From Corallococcus sp. NCRR (lineage in GTDB: Bacteria > Myxococcota > Myxococcia > Myxococcales > Myxococcaceae), in NCBI RefSeq assembly GCF_026965535.1, contig NZ_CP114039.1, positions 9,035,461-9,099,460 on the forward strand: a stretch of 64,000 bases of DNA, written 5' to 3'. Under the pieces are notes generated by a model that saw only the letters and a list, made by a program, of their open reading frames with translations, was not told where the DNA came from and made no database searches. The translations under genes were made by a program, and so were the position numbers. This document shows, piece by piece, positions 46,501 to 53,133 of this stretch; within the stretch, counting starts at the first letter, position 1; each line of letters opens with the position of its first letter.

Positions 46501-48099
46501 GACGCGCTGGGCGAGCACCTGGAGCGCCTGAGCGCAGAGGACTGGACGCCCGCGCACATCGCGTACCTGTGGCCGCTGGTGAAGGAGCCGCGCGACCTGG
46601 AGTCGGGGCTCGCGGCGTCGTTCCATGGGCTGCTCGCGCTGGGGAAGGCCGTGGGTCCGGGCGCGGCGAAGACGCCCGTGACGCTGGACGTGGTGACCAC
46701 CGGCGCCCAGGACGTCACGGGCGAGGAGCCGCTGCTGCCCTGGCAGGCGGCCGCGGTCGGTGCCAGCCGCGTGCTGCCGCAGGAGTACCCCGGCCTCACC
46801 GTGCGCGCCGTCGACGTCACCTGGCCCGCGCCGGACGAGTCCGCGTCGGGCCCGTGGCTGGAGCGGCTGGTGACGGAGCTGGCCACCGGCGAGGACCCGG
46901 TGGTCGCGCTGCGCGGCCCGTACCGCCACGTCGAGGCGTTCGAGACCCTCGACACGCCAGCCCCCACGGAACAGGCCGGCCTCAAGGACGGCGGCGTCTA
47001 CGTCATCGTCGGTGGCCTGGGCCGCGTGGGGCTCGCGCTCGCGGAGCAGCTCACGCAGGCGGTGAAGCCGAAGCTCGTGCTGCTGTCGCGCCGCACGCTC
47101 CCCGCCCCCGGGGAGTGGGACGCGTGGCGCGCGGGCCATGACGCGCAGGACGCGACGTCCAGGGCCATCGACCGCATGCGCGCGCTGGAGCGCTCCGGCG
47201 CACAGGTCCTGGCGCTTCGCGCGGACGCGGGCGTGCCCGGTCAGCTCGACAAGGCGCTCCAGGTCGCGGAGGCGAAGTTCGGCCGCATCGACGGCGTCTT
47301 CTACGCGGCCGGTGACGGCGGCATGGCCACCCGCATCTCCGTGGCCGAGGCCACGCCGGAGGCCACCACCCCGCTGCTGTCCGGCCGCTTCGGAGGCCTC
47401 ACGCAGCTGGCGGAGGCGCTGGCGTCGCGGCAGCCGGACTTCGTCGTGGTGCAGTCCTCCCTCACCGTGGTGCTGGGCGGCATGGCGGTCAGCGCGGTGG
47501 CGGCGGCGCACGCCGGCATGGACGCGGTGGCGGCCCGGCAGGCCCGGCAGGGCGGCACCCGCTGGTACACCGTGGACTGGGACGTGTGGGGCGTGGGAGA
47601 GGGCTTCCGGCCCGACGCCGTCATCCCTCCCGCCGAGGGCTTCCGCCTCCTGCGCGCGCTGCTCACCCAGCCCACCGGGGGACGCTTCCTCGCGTCGCTC
47701 GGGTCGCTGGAGGCGCGGCGACAGGTGGCTCGCGACGGTGCCTCCACCTCCCGCGCGGGCGGAAGCGGCAGCGGCAAGCACCCGCGTCCTCCGCTGGCCA
47801 ACGCCTTCGTCGCTCCGCGCGACGAGACCGAGGAGAAGGTCGCCGCGCTCTGGCAGGACCTGCTGGGCGTGGAGTCGGTGGGCATCACCGACAACTTCTT
47901 CGAGCTGGGCGGCCACTCGCTGCTGGGCGTGCAGTTGCTGTCGCGCATCCGCGAGGCCTTCCAGGTCGAGCTGTCCATGCGCGCCCTCTTCGAGTCCCCC
48001 ACCGTGGAGGTGATGACGGTGGCCATCGTGGAGGCGAGCGCCAGTCAGCTCGATCCCGAAGCCCTGGAAGCCATGCTCGCGGAGCTGGAGCAGAGCTGA
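43564..48099 (+). CDS. type I PKS terminal module: KS-AT-KR-ACP, no thioesterase
   Basis: A 1511-residue module. ATG 43564 overlaps the NRPS stop by 8 nt and has GGAG 7 nt upstream; the frame is open to 43489 with non-KS sequence. The KS has Cys182 (QTACSSSLVALH); one His motif is EAHATGT, the other AIGHLDAAAG. The AT has GHSIGEY and HAFH (malonyl type). The KR (about 1140-1370) keeps a GGLGRVG loop, but the Tyr position is Val1312 (SAVAAAH), so it should not reduce. The ACP has Ser1452 (FELGGHSLLGVQ). The protein ends in a short helix (PEALEAMLAELEQS), with no thioesterase, reductase or condensation domain for release. The last extension would give a beta-keto product on serine. A GC hairpin separates it from the exporter gene. 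Confidence 0.9.
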   Translation: MSDAVGGGEERIAIVGLSGRFPGAQTLEGFWEMLRRGGDARRVPTDAELDDAGVPQALRAHPQWVRSSYVLEDATEFDAGLFGYSPREAELMDPQQRIFMECAWESLDNAGYDPGRFKGAVAVYASVSLSSYLLRALMRQPDLMDAAGSFGVMLANDKDYVATRVSHRLGLRGPSATVQTACSSSLVALHLACQSLLSGESDMALAGGSSVSFPQTAGYLYQEGMIFSPDGYCRAFDAKANGTVRGAGAAVVVLKRLSDALKDGDTIHGVLLGTAVNNDGAGKVGFTAPSVEGQAAVIAEALAISGVTPDDIQYVEAHATGTPLGDPIEVAALNQAFGGKETGQKRVALGSLKAAIGHLDAAAGIAGVVKTVLAMEHGEIPASPHFEKPNPVIDFDAGPFFVPSQPRPWTSPNGPRRAGVSAFGIGGTNTHVILEEAPKAAAPAPSKRAWHVLPLSARTPAALDAATEQLASHLDANPNVSLSDVAYTLQVGRHAHEHRRAVVVKDVADAKAALRDARRLLGGSGTNTRRPVVFLFSGQGSQYVDMGRGLYEQEPAFRAEVDACAEKLKAHLGLDLRTVLYPPADGREKATEQLKQTSLTQPALFVIEYALAKLWASWGVTPQAMVGHSIGEYVAACLSGVFSLDDALALVATRGRLMQSLPSGSMLSVRMTPEALAPLMDARISVAAVNAPGFTVVAGPTDAVDALQAKLEAQKVEVSRLHTSHAFHSQMMDPIVEEFRQAVAKVARKEPKDLYLSNVTGTWVTREDAVSPAYWARHLRDAVRFQDSATLLLNDPEHVFLEVGPGNALATLVRRNAQEGTFPSILTTLPAPRDAQQDALAHAADAFAKLWLAGAKTIAGRVYKGESRRRIPLPAYPFQRERYDLLKGPPPALPRTAATRPATTQGVELTVPAWPRTRASPQVPSLSGQRWLVLEADTPVAARVSERLRQAGADVVSLVAGQGASDPVTKRFAVDPSSPDALGEHLERLSAEDWTPAHIAYLWPLVKEPRDLESGLAASFHGLLALGKAVGPGAAKTPVTLDVVTTGAQDVTGEEPLLPWQAAAVGASRVLPQEYPGLTVRAVDVTWPAPDESASGPWLERLVTELATGEDPVVALRGPYRHVEAFETLDTPAPTEQAGLKDGGVYVIVGGLGRVGLALAEQLTQAVKPKLVLLSRRTLPAPGEWDAWRAGHDAQDATSRAIDRMRALERSGAQVLALRADAGVPGQLDKALQVAEAKFGRIDGVFYAAGDGGMATRISVAEATPEATTPLLSGRFGGLTQLAEALASRQPDFVVVQSSLTVVLGGMAVSAVAAAHAGMDAVAARQARQGGTRWYTVDWDVWGVGEGFRPDAVIPPAEGFRLLRALLTQPTGGRFLASLGSLEARRQVARDGASTSRAGGSGSGKHPRPPLANAFVAPRDETEEKVAALWQDLLGVESVGITDNFFELGGHSLLGVQLLSRIREAFQVELSMRALFESPTVEVMTVAIVEASASQLDPEALEAMLAELEQS
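45628..45768 (+). repeat. AT-domain repeat copy 2 (in third PKS)
   Basis: Partner of 36356-36496, the same 141 bp with seven differences. Parts of the GHSIGEY region are also very similar among all three AT domains (around 31459, 36171 and 45438), consistent with homogenised malonyl-AT modules. Confidence 0.75.
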
Positions 48100-48118
48100 A
48101 ATCCCCCCTTGGAACGCC

Positions 48119-48156
48119 GGGCCCGCGCGCACTCCCGTAGTACGGTGCGCGGGCCC
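48119..48156 (+). terminator. GC hairpin between the last PKS and the MFS gene
   Basis: GGGCCCGCGC (48119-48128) pairs with GCGCGGGCCC (48147-48156), extendable to GCAC/GTGC with a 2-nt bulge, around a 12-18 nt loop. It lies 20 nt after the PKS stop and 37 nt before the MFS start. Only TT follows, so partial termination, attenuation or mRNA processing between synthetase and export genes is inferred. Confidence 0.45.
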
Positions 48157-48192
48157 TTGACCCTCCTGCCCCCCAGGAGAAAGAGACGTGGA

Positions 48193-49596
48193 ATGAGCCT
48201 CTCGCAACGCCTGACCATCACCCAGCCCATGCGGGTCTTCTGGATCACCTGGTTCGGCCAGCTCATCTCGATCCTCGGCTCCGGTCTCACGTCCTTCGGC
48301 GTGGGCGCGAAGGTGTTCCTCGACACGCGCTCCACCACGCAGTTCGCGCTGCTGTCCTTCTTCGCGCTGGCGCCCATGGTGGTGCTGTCCCCCATCGCGG
48401 GGACGCTCATCGACCGCTGGGACCGCCGCCGCGCCATGCTGCTGGCGGACCTGGGCAACGGCTTCACCACGCTGCTCATCTTCAGCATGTTGCTGGCCAG
48501 CGAACGGGGGCTGTTCAAGCTGGAGACCTGGCACTTCTACCTGCCCGTCTCCCTGGGCGCGTGCTTCGGCGCCTTCCGCTGGCCGGCCTTCTTCGCCACG
48601 GTGACGCTCATCGTGCCCAAGCAGCACCTGGGCCGCGCCAACGCCATGGCGGAGGTGGCCAGCGGCGCCAGCCAGATCCTCTCCCCCATCATCGCGGGAG
48701 CGCTCATCGACAGCGTGGGCCTGAAGGGCGTGCTGACGGTGGACGTCTGCAGCTTCTTCATCGCCGTCACCACCCTGCTGATGGTCCGCTTCCCGCGGCC
48801 CACCGCCTCCGCGGAGGGTCAGCAGGGCAAGGGGTCGCTGCTCGCGGAGATGAAGCAGGGCTGGGCCTTTATCAGCGCGCGCAAGGGGCTCTTGTCCCTG
48901 ATGGCCTTCACCGGCGTGGCCGTGCTGTGCATGGACCTGGTGGTGCTGCTCATCACCCCCCTGGTGCTCGCCTTCACGGACATCTCCACGCTGGGCCGCA
49001 TCGCGTCCATCGCGGGCGTGGGCGCGCTGCTGGGCGGCATCGGCATGGGCGTGTGGGGCGGCGCCAAGAACCCGCTGTACGGCATCCTCGGCTTCCATGC
49101 GTTTTCGGGCGTGGTGCTCTTCATGGCCGCGCCGTCACCCAGCGTGCCGCTGGTCGCCACCGCCGCCGCGCTCTACCTGTTCACCATGCCGCCCGTGATG
49201 GCGGGCATCCAGTCCATCTGGCAGCGCAAGATTCCCTCCGACCTCCAGGGCCGCGCCGCCGCCGTGAAGCGGATGATCATCCTCTGCGTGTCACCGCTCG
49301 CGAGCCTCATCGCGGGGCCGCTCGCGGATGACATCTTCGAGCCGGCCATGCGTGAGGGGGGCGCGCTCGCCAGCAGCATGGGCCGCCTGCTGGGCGTGGG
49401 CCCGGGGCGCGGCATCGCCGTCATCTTCATCGTCCTGGGCGTGCTGACGCTCACGAACGTCGCGGCCGGGTGGCTCAACCCGCGCCTGCGCAACCTGGAC
49501 AAGGAGCTGCCGGACGCGCTCCCGGACACGCCGCCCTCCACCCCTGACGACACCGCCGCCCCCAACGCCCCCACCGCTGGAGCCTCCGCGTCATGA
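48193..49596 (+). CDS. MFS exporter of the NRPS-PKS locus
   Basis: A 467-residue inner-membrane protein with about 12 predicted transmembrane segments (for example FWITWFGQLISILGSGLTSF, FFALAPMVVLSPIAGTLI). The conserved loop-2 motif appears as GTLIDRWDRRR, which is typical of drug/metabolite proton antiporters. The ATG at 48193 is preferred over the frame opening at 48109; AGGAG lies 15 nt upstream, a rather long spacing, with GTGGA closer. The C-terminal 35 residues are Pro/Ala/Asp-rich and cytoplasmic. The stop overlaps the start of the acylase gene by ATGA, so export and acylase are coupled. Its location at the end of the biosynthetic genes suggests it exports the product or an acylated precursor; the substrate itself is not shown by sequence. 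Confidence 0.87.
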   Translation: MSLSQRLTITQPMRVFWITWFGQLISILGSGLTSFGVGAKVFLDTRSTTQFALLSFFALAPMVVLSPIAGTLIDRWDRRRAMLLADLGNGFTTLLIFSMLLASERGLFKLETWHFYLPVSLGACFGAFRWPAFFATVTLIVPKQHLGRANAMAEVASGASQILSPIIAGALIDSVGLKGVLTVDVCSFFIAVTTLLMVRFPRPTASAEGQQGKGSLLAEMKQGWAFISARKGLLSLMAFTGVAVLCMDLVVLLITPLVLAFTDISTLGRIASIAGVGALLGGIGMGVWGGAKNPLYGILGFHAFSGVVLFMAAPSPSVPLVATAAALYLFTMPPVMAGIQSIWQRKIPSDLQGRAAAVKRMIILCVSPLASLIAGPLADDIFEPAMREGGALASSMGRLLGVGPGRGIAVIFIVLGVLTLTNVAAGWLNPRLRNLDKELPDALPDTPPSTPDDTAAPNAPTAGASAS

Positions 49597-52031
49597 GCGC
49601 CGTCACCCAGATTCTGCGCATGCTGCGCATGCTGCCGTCCGCCATGGCCGTGGCCACCCCGGGCGTGGGTCCCTGGCTCGCCCGCCGCCGCTGGACGCGC
49701 GAGGAGGGCACGCTCACCCTCCCCGGCCTGCACGGCAAGGTGGAGGTGCTGCGCGACACGTGGGGCGTGCCGCACCTCTTCGCCAACGACGAGCACGACC
49801 TCTTCTTCGCCCAGGGCTACGTGCACGGGCAGGACCGGCTGTGGCAGCTGGAGATGGGCCGCCGGCTGGTGGACGGCCGGCTCGGGACCCTGCTGGGGCC
49901 CATGGGCGTGGGCGCGGACAAGTTCCTGCTCACCATGGGCCTGCGCGACATGGCGGAGAAGTCCTGGGCGCAGGTGGACCCGGAGGCGCGCGCCATCCTG
50001 GAGGCCTACAGCGCGGGCATGAACGCGCGCATCGCCGCGGAGCCGCTGCCCTACGAGTTCACCGTGATGAACACGGCGCCCGCGCCGTGGACGCCCGTGG
50101 ACTCGCTGGCGCGCGGCAACATGCTGGCGCTGATGCTGGGCGGCAACCACCGCATCGAGCTCTTCCGCGCGCGGCTGGTGGCGGCGGTGGGGGAAGAGGT
50201 GGCCAACGCGCTCCTGCCGCAGAACGCACCGGAGACGCCCCTCATCGTCCCGAAGGAGGCGCGCCTGCCGGGCCTGAAGGACGTGAAGGCGATGTCCGGC
50301 CTGGACAGCGTGGACGACGTGCTGGGCGACCCCAACATCGTCTCCGGCAGCAACAACTGGGTGGTGCACGGCCAGCGCACGCAGAGCGGCCAGCCGCTGC
50401 TCGCCAACGACGTGCACATCCCGCTGAGCATGCCGTCCACCTGGTACGAGAACGGCCTGCACGGCGGCCGCTTCCAGCACGTGGGCTTCTCCCTGCCCGG
50501 CGTGCCCATGCTGATTGTCGGCCACAACGGGAAGGTGGCCTGGGGCATGTCCAACCTGGGGCCGGACACCCAGGACTTCTACATCGAGAAGCTGGACGAC
50601 CCGAAGGCGCCGAAGAAGTACCTCTACCAGGACGTCTGGCACGACCTGGACGTGCGCCGCGAGGAGATCCCCGTCAAGGGCGGCGCCCCCGTGGTGCTGG
50701 AGGTGAAGAGCACCCGGCACGGCCCGCTGATGAACGAGGTGATGGCGGAGGACCTGAAGGACAGCGAGCCCCTGGCGCTCAAGTGGGCGCACCGCGAATG
50801 CCAGCCGCTCATCAACGCCGTGCTGAAGCTCAACCTGGCGAACGACTGGGAGTCCTTCCGCGCCGCCATGAAGTGCTGGGAGGGGCCGGGCCAGAACTTC
50901 GTGTACGCGGACACGGCCGGCAACGTCGGCTACCAGGCCACGGGGAAGATCCCCGTCCGCCAGGGCCACCCGGGCCTCGTCCCCATGCCGGGCTGGACGG
51001 GCGAATCCGAGTGGACGGGCTTCATCCCCTTCGAGGAGCTGCCCGCGTCCTTCAACCCGCCCGCGGGCTACGCGGCCACGGCGAACAACAAGATCACCTC
51101 CGACGACTATCCGCACCTCATCGCGCACAACTGGTTCCCGGGCTACCGCGCCAAGCGCATCACCGACCTGATTGAAGCGGGCACGCAGCACACCGTGGCG
51201 TCCATGCGGGACATCCAGGCGCAGACGTACTCGCTGCCCGCGGAGGCGCTGCGCCCCTACTTCCTGGCGGCGGCGCTCCCGGCGGATGACCTCCAGCGGC
51301 AGGCGGTGGACGCGCTGAAGGCGTGGGACCTGCGCTTCGAGCCGGAGGCCGTGGGCGCCACGGTGTTCCAGGCCTGGTACATCGAGGTGCTGCGCAAGCT
51401 GCTCCAGCACAAGCTGGAGCCGTCGCTGGTGAAGGAATACCTGATGGGCCAGTACGAACGGCACGGCAGCCTGCACATGCCCTTCGTCATCGGCCTGATG
51501 TCCCAGCCGGACAGCGCCTGGTGGGATGACCCGAAGACGCCGGAGAAGGAGACGCGCGACGACATCCTCCGCGCGGCGCTGGGCGCGGCCGTCGCGTGGC
51601 TCGCGAAGACGTACGGCCCGAAGCCGGAGGCCTGGGCCTGGGGCCAGGTGCACCAGCTCACGTACGCGCACCAGATGCTCGGCGGGCCCGCCATCCCCGG
51701 CCCCATCCGGCGCGTCTTCAACAGCCGCCCGGTGCCGGCCCGGGGCGACAACTACTCCGTGGACGGCGCCTCGTTCCTCTGGAGCCAGCCCTTCAAGGTG
51801 GTCCACGGCACCGCGCTGCGGATGATTGTCGACCTGGGGGACCTGTCCCGCTCCGTGTCCATCCACTCGCCGGGGCAGTCGGAGCACCTGTTCCACAAGC
51901 ACCGCGACGACCTGATGGAGCTCAACCGCAAGGTGGAGTTCCACCCCATGCTCCACACGCGCCAGGCCGTGGAGCAGCACCGCGAGGCCACGCTGACGCT
52001 CACGCCCGCGGTGGCCCTGGTGGCCAAATAA
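49593..52031 (+). CDS. penicillin-acylase family Ntn hydrolase (PvdQ/acylase-like)
   Basis: An 812-residue proenzyme of the penicillin amidase family that cleaves itself into alpha and beta chains. The beta chain would begin at Ser253 in SGSNNWVV, the nucleophile position. The N-terminal part shows WGVPHLFANDEHDLFFAQGY, GQDRLWQLE and GRLGTLLG, all typical of the family. Its start overlaps the MFS stop by 4 nt. The first 30 residues are hydrophobic in part, but I cannot call a Sec signal with confidence; family members usually work in the periplasm. The family removes fatty acyl groups from peptides (for example PvdQ, acyl-homoserine-lactone acylases). Since the synthetase opens with a FAAL, removal of that acyl chain after export is the most economical role. 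This is an inference. Confidence 0.9.
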   Translation: MSAVTQILRMLRMLPSAMAVATPGVGPWLARRRWTREEGTLTLPGLHGKVEVLRDTWGVPHLFANDEHDLFFAQGYVHGQDRLWQLEMGRRLVDGRLGTLLGPMGVGADKFLLTMGLRDMAEKSWAQVDPEARAILEAYSAGMNARIAAEPLPYEFTVMNTAPAPWTPVDSLARGNMLALMLGGNHRIELFRARLVAAVGEEVANALLPQNAPETPLIVPKEARLPGLKDVKAMSGLDSVDDVLGDPNIVSGSNNWVVHGQRTQSGQPLLANDVHIPLSMPSTWYENGLHGGRFQHVGFSLPGVPMLIVGHNGKVAWGMSNLGPDTQDFYIEKLDDPKAPKKYLYQDVWHDLDVRREEIPVKGGAPVVLEVKSTRHGPLMNEVMAEDLKDSEPLALKWAHRECQPLINAVLKLNLANDWESFRAAMKCWEGPGQNFVYADTAGNVGYQATGKIPVRQGHPGLVPMPGWTGESEWTGFIPFEELPASFNPPAGYAATANNKITSDDYPHLIAHNWFPGYRAKRITDLIEAGTQHTVASMRDIQAQTYSLPAEALRPYFLAAALPADDLQRQAVDALKAWDLRFEPEAVGATVFQAWYIEVLRKLLQHKLEPSLVKEYLMGQYERHGSLHMPFVIGLMSQPDSAWWDDPKTPEKETRDDILRAALGAAVAWLAKTYGPKPEAWAWGQVHQLTYAHQMLGGPAIPGPIRRVFNSRPVPARGDNYSVDGASFLWSQPFKVVHGTALRMIVDLGDLSRSVSIHSPGQSEHLFHKHRDDLMELNRKVEFHPMLHTRQAVEQHREATLTLTPAVALVAK

Positions 52032-52036
52032 AACAA

Positions 52037-52102
52037 CCCGGACTTGAAGGCCGTCACTCCCCCCGGAGCGACAGGCCTTCAGGCCCGGGCTTCTTTGCTT
52101 TC
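52037..52102 (+). terminator. rho-independent terminator of the biosynthetic operon
   Basis: CCCGGACTTGAAGGCC (52037-52052) pairs imperfectly with GGCCTTCAGGCCCGGG (52074-52089) just after the acylase stop at 52031. The T-rich stretch CTTCTTTGCTTTC follows. This is the only hairpin here with a clear T-tract, and it marks the end of the 28-kb operon. Confidence 0.7.
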
Positions 52103-52132
52103 AGGCTCCAGCGGGAGCCGGCACTCGTATTC

Positions 52133-52162
52133 GCGTCGAGTTCCCCCTCAGAAACTCGACGC
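52133..52162. repeat. perfect 8-bp inverted repeat
   Basis: GCGTCGAG (52133-52140) and CTCGACGC (52155-52162) enclose 14 nt. TTCCCCCT occurs both within the loop and immediately after the right arm. It could be a second terminator or a regulator site; it has no T-tract and function is unknown. Confidence 0.5.
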
Positions 52163-52328
52163 TTCCCCCTTCTATGTGCCAGCCCCTGCGGTCCCCCCCA
52201 TTTCCCGCGCACGCCGCGGTGAGCTAAGAAGTCCCCCGACTCCCTGACTCACCGTGTCGCTGCTGCGCGGGCCCCCCTGCTTCCCGTGCTGCGATGAAGG
52301 AACAGTACCGGGACCCCCTGATTCGATC

Positions 52329-52344
52329 TGTGAAGCGGCCCACA
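52329..52344 (+). promoter_or_regulatory. CRP-type site, distal
   Basis: TGTGAAGCGGCCCACA, four of five bases of the right half matching TGTGA-N6-TCACA. It lies 23 bp (centre to centre), about two helical turns, upstream of the perfect site at 52352. Confidence 0.5.
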
Positions 52345-52351
52345 AGCCCGG

Positions 52352-52367
52352 TGTGAAGGCGTTCACA
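52352..52367 (+). promoter_or_regulatory. CRP-type site, proximal
   Basis: TGTGAAGGCGTTCACA is an exact match to the CRP half-site consensus TGTGA-N6-TCACA, and the dyad extends to GTGTGAA/TTCACAC. It ends 82 bp before the start codon of a Crp/Fnr-family gene, consistent with autoregulation (inference). Confidence 0.6.
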
Positions 52368-52449
52368 CCCGCCGGACTTGTCCGCCGGACCTGGATGGGA
52401 GGCTTCCCTACCTGCATCCAGGGATTCCGGGCAGAATGGACCTCCCCTC

Positions 52450-53130
52450 ATGTCCTACGCGCAGCTGCTGGCTGAAATCCCCATGTTCGAGAGCCTCGGC
52501 CGGGAGGACCTGGAGAACATGTCGTCGCTCCTCCAGCCTCGGCGCTTCGCGAGGGGAGAGGTCATCTTCCACCGGGGAGACGTGGGCACCGCGCTGTTCA
52601 TCATCCGGCGCGGCCAGGTGGCCATCCGGCTGTCCTCCAGCGAGGGGCGCGAAATCACCCTAGCGCTGCTGGACCGGGGGGACGCCTTTGGAGAGCTGTC
52701 ACTGCTGGATGGAGAGATGCGCTCCACGGACGCGATGGCGCGCGAGGAGTCGCATCTGCTGACGCTCCAGCGCGACGACTTCCGGCGCTACCTGGAGACG
52801 CGGCCGCAGGTAAGCCTGGCGTTGCTGGCGAACATGAGCCGGCTGGTGCGGCGCACGACGCAGCTCGTGTACGACTCGGCCTTCCTGGACGCGCGCAGCC
52901 GGCTGGTGCGGGTGCTGCTGGAGCTGGCGAAGACGCAAGGCAAGCAGTCCCCCGAAGGGCTGGTCATCACGCCGAAGCTCACGCAGTCGGAGCTGGCCAA
53001 CCTGTGCGGCGTCACCCGCGAGAGCGTCAACAAGTGGCTGCGCTACTACGTGCGCGAGGGGATGCTCAGCTTCGAGGGCGGGCAGATCGTCCTCCTCCAG
53101 CCGGAGCGGCTGGGCCAGGACGCCGAGTAG
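52450..53130 (+). CDS. Crp/Fnr-family transcription regulator
   Basis: A 226-residue cytoplasmic DNA-binding protein starting at the ATG at 52450. An upstream open frame to 52378 has no domain similarity. The N-terminal cyclic-nucleotide-binding domain (about 10-125) includes FHRGDVGTALFIIRRGQV and the phosphate-binding-cassette-like FGELSLLDGEMRSTDAMA; a long dimer helix follows. The C-terminal winged helix (about 145-220) has the Crp-type helix-turn-helix LTQSELANLCGVTRESVNKW. No Fnr-like cysteines are seen at the N-terminus, so cAMP/cGMP or ligand-free activity is more likely than Fe-S sensing. Two CRP-type sites lie just upstream, and two nucleotide-cyclase genes lie downstream, convergent. 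Confidence 0.9.
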   Translation: MSYAQLLAEIPMFESLGREDLENMSSLLQPRRFARGEVIFHRGDVGTALFIIRRGQVAIRLSSSEGREITLALLDRGDAFGELSLLDGEMRSTDAMAREESHLLTLQRDDFRRYLETRPQVSLALLANMSRLVRRTTQLVYDSAFLDARSRLVRVLLELAKTQGKQSPEGLVITPKLTQSELANLCGVTRESVNKWLRYYVREGMLSFEGGQIVLLQPERLGQDAE

Positions 53131-53133
53131 CCG

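Larger units (their letters stand above)
52032..52449. other. intergenic region with terminator, hairpin and CRP-type sites
   Basis: 418 bp with no coding gene between the acylase and the Crp-family gene. In order it holds a rho-independent-type terminator (52037-52102), a second perfect inverted repeat (52133-52162), then about 160 bp without recognised signals, and two CRP-type palindromes (52329-52344, 52352-52367) before the regulator start at 52450. Confidence 0.7.

Noticed and set aside
48119..48156. Classifying the hairpin before the MFS gene as a true end of operon
   Set aside because: No T-tract, and the exporter and acylase are close on the same strand; the terminator with a T-tract is at 52037-52102.
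36000..49000. CRISPR, IS elements or tRNA in or around the large locus
   Set aside because: No direct-repeat/spacer pattern, transposase frame with terminal repeats, or cloverleaf was found; repeats between AT domains are coding homology.
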